A stretch of 64,000 nt of DNA from Variovorax sp. CF313. GTDB taxonomy: Bacteria; Pseudomonadota; Gammaproteobacteria; Burkholderiales; Burkholderiaceae_C. A program made the translations under genes and the position numbers. The DNA is taken from NCBI RefSeq assembly GCF_000282635.1, contig NZ_AKIW01000094.1, positions 32,920-96,919 on the forward strand, read 5' to 3'. Numbering within the stretch: position 1 is the stretch's first letter; the number at the start of each line of letters is the position of its first letter. Of this stretch, positions 63,217-64,000 are shown piece after piece. The notes beneath the pieces are model-generated. The model was not told where the DNA came from. It saw only the letters and a list, made by a program, of their open reading frames with translations, and did no database searches.

Positions 63217-63902
63217 CAGATAGGCTCCACGGCAGGCGGTTGATCGAAAAGGTCCGAAGGCCGGCCCCAGCCTTCGTCGAACACCAGCGAAGCGAGCGGC
63301 TCGCGCTTCGCCCAGCGTTCGCGCTGCAGCATCGGCTCTTCGTAGAAGCCGTGCACGGGGCCCAGGCACAGCAGCGCAATGGGCTCGGCGCCTTCGGGCA
63401 GGCCGAGCAGCACCGACACCTCGGCCGGATCGAACAGCGACACCCAGCCCATGCCCAGCCCCTCGGCACGCGCCGCAAGCCAGAGGTTCTGGATGGCGCA
63501 CGAGGCCGAAGCCAGGTCCATCTGCGGCAGCGTGCGGCGGCCGAACACATGCTTCTCGCGGCCGTCGGCCAGCGTCACCGCCAGCAGTTCGGCGGCGTCG
63601 AGCAGGCCCTGCACCTTGAGGCGCATGAATTCGTCTTCACGCTCACCGAGAGCACGGGCCGTGAGCACGCGTTCCTGTTCCACGACGCGGTGCAGTTCCT
63701 GCCGCAGCGCTTCGCCGCGAATGCGAATGAAACGCCAGGGCTGCATGAAGCCGACGCTGGGCGCGTGGTGTGCCGCATCGAGCAGCCGGCGCAGCACTTC
63801 GGGCTCGACCTGCCCGCCTGCGAAGTGGCGCATGTCGCGGCGTTCGTGGATGGCGCGGTAGACGGCCTGCGTCTCATCCTTTGGGAAGGCGTGATGCGTC
63901 AT
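63216..63902 (-). CDS. bluB: 5,6-dimethylbenzimidazole synthase BluB
   Basis: BluB cannibalises reduced FMN with oxygen to make dimethylbenzimidazole, the lower base of cobalamin, then used by CobT. The 228-residue nitroreductase-fold protein has AIHERRDMRHFAGGQVEP (FMN-binding Arg pair), APSVGFMQPWRF and GLGMGWVSLFDP, typical of BluB. ATG at 63902 is chosen; a GTG at 63917 is in frame but falls in the upstream repeat. It shows that cobalamin with DMB is made under oxygen here. Confidence 0.93.
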   Translation of the reverse strand: MTHHAFPKDETQAVYRAIHERRDMRHFAGGQVEPEVLRRLLDAAHHAPSVGFMQPWRFIRIRGEALRQELHRVVEQERVLTARALGEREDEFMRLKVQGLLDAAELLAVTLADGREKHVFGRRTLPQMDLASASCAIQNLWLAARAEGLGMGWVSLFDPAEVSVLLGLPEGAEPIALLCLGPVHGFYEEPMLQRERWAKREPLASLVFDEGWGRPSDLFDQPPAVEPI

Positions 63903-63996
63903 TCGGGGTGCGTGCACAGGCCACCGGGTACTCCCCTCCGCGAATGTCCCCCGGCTTCGCCTCCTCCTTTATTTCGCTGCGGGGAGCACCCGGCGC
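63902..63996 (-). repeat. Long imperfect hairpin repeat upstream of bluB, copy B
   Basis: The 5' flank of bluB holds two arms, 63920-63944 and 63973-63996, which pair along GCCGGGTGCTCCCCGC against GGGGAGTACCCGGTGGC with a 28-base loop. The 63902-63952 part repeats copy A at 35796-35846. The bluB start codon lies directly at its end. It is not a cobalamin riboswitch: no B12-box is present. The remaining bases to the window edge show nothing else. Confidence 0.7.
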
Positions 63997-64000
63997 CCTG

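Noticed and set aside
63903..64000. Cobalamin riboswitch upstream of bluB
   Set aside because: The leader is structured, but the B12-box and the conserved core are absent and the block recurs upstream of a non-cobalamin gene.

Overview
The window reads as a chromosomal segment of a high-GC betaproteobacterium of the Comamonadaceae, most like Variovorax. This rests on the envelope/translation gene order rpsB-tsf-pyrH-frr-uppS-cdsA-dxr-rseP-bamA-skp-lpxD-fabZ, a PHA repressor (PhaR) near a 3-hydroxybutyrate dehydrogenase, an OmpR/EnvZ pair next to ispDF, and family-typical intergenic repeats. The species call is inference. No phage, insertion sequence, CRISPR array or plasmid function was seen. 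Genes are tightly packed, no gene-free gap exceeds about 210 bases, and 4-base ATGA or GTGA overlaps are common.

Layout. 1-11.7 kb (minus): housekeeping run from rpsB to a truncated fabZ, with hairpin terminators after rpsB and after tsf. 11.7-19.5 kb: an amidase-dadA pair, a small membrane protein, the NAD(P)HX repair enzyme nnr, an SDR oxidoreductase and rnr. 19.5-22.6 kb: two identical tRNA-Leu(CAG) genes in a local tandem duplication, rimO, phaR, a small zinc-ribbon protein and tRNA-Val(GAC). 22.6-31.5 kb: relA, an alpha/beta hydrolase, bdhA, two exported proteins, ompR-envZ and ispD-ispF. 31.5-41.6 kb: mfd-serB, an Ldh-family dehydrogenase, a DUF6172 protein, an HDAC-like deacetylase, an aminotransferase, nth and a secreted protein with an Ivy-type lysozyme-inhibitor motif. 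41.6-45.4 kb (minus): late cobalamin genes cobQ-cobT-cobS-cobC. 45.9-54.2 kb: an RND multidrug efflux operon with a leading lipase-like gene and a divergent LysR regulator, laid out like llpE-ceoAB-opcM / bpeEF-oprC of Burkholderia. 54.2-63.9 kb (minus): bluB, a MotA/TolQ/ExbB protein, a DUF2149 protein, a very large CobN-like chelatase, cbiB, cobD, then lrgA, lrgB, a GNAT acetyltransferase and an OsmC protein.

How the parts work together. The two cob clusters cover lower-ligand synthesis (BluB), aminopropanol-arm attachment (CobD, CbiB), side-chain amidation (CobQ), base activation (CobT), final assembly (CobS) and dephosphorylation (CobC); the corrin-ring genes, adenosyltransferase and CobU/CobP are not in the window. 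The most unusual part is the CobN homologue. It carries a signal peptide and a C-terminal membrane anchor, so its chelatase-like body should lie in the periplasm. It is translationally coupled to an ExbB-like protein and to a DUF2149 protein whose single membrane helix has an ExbD-like aspartate. This suggests a proton-motive-force-coupled, membrane-anchored chelatase or dechelatase rather than the cytoplasmic CobNST enzyme.
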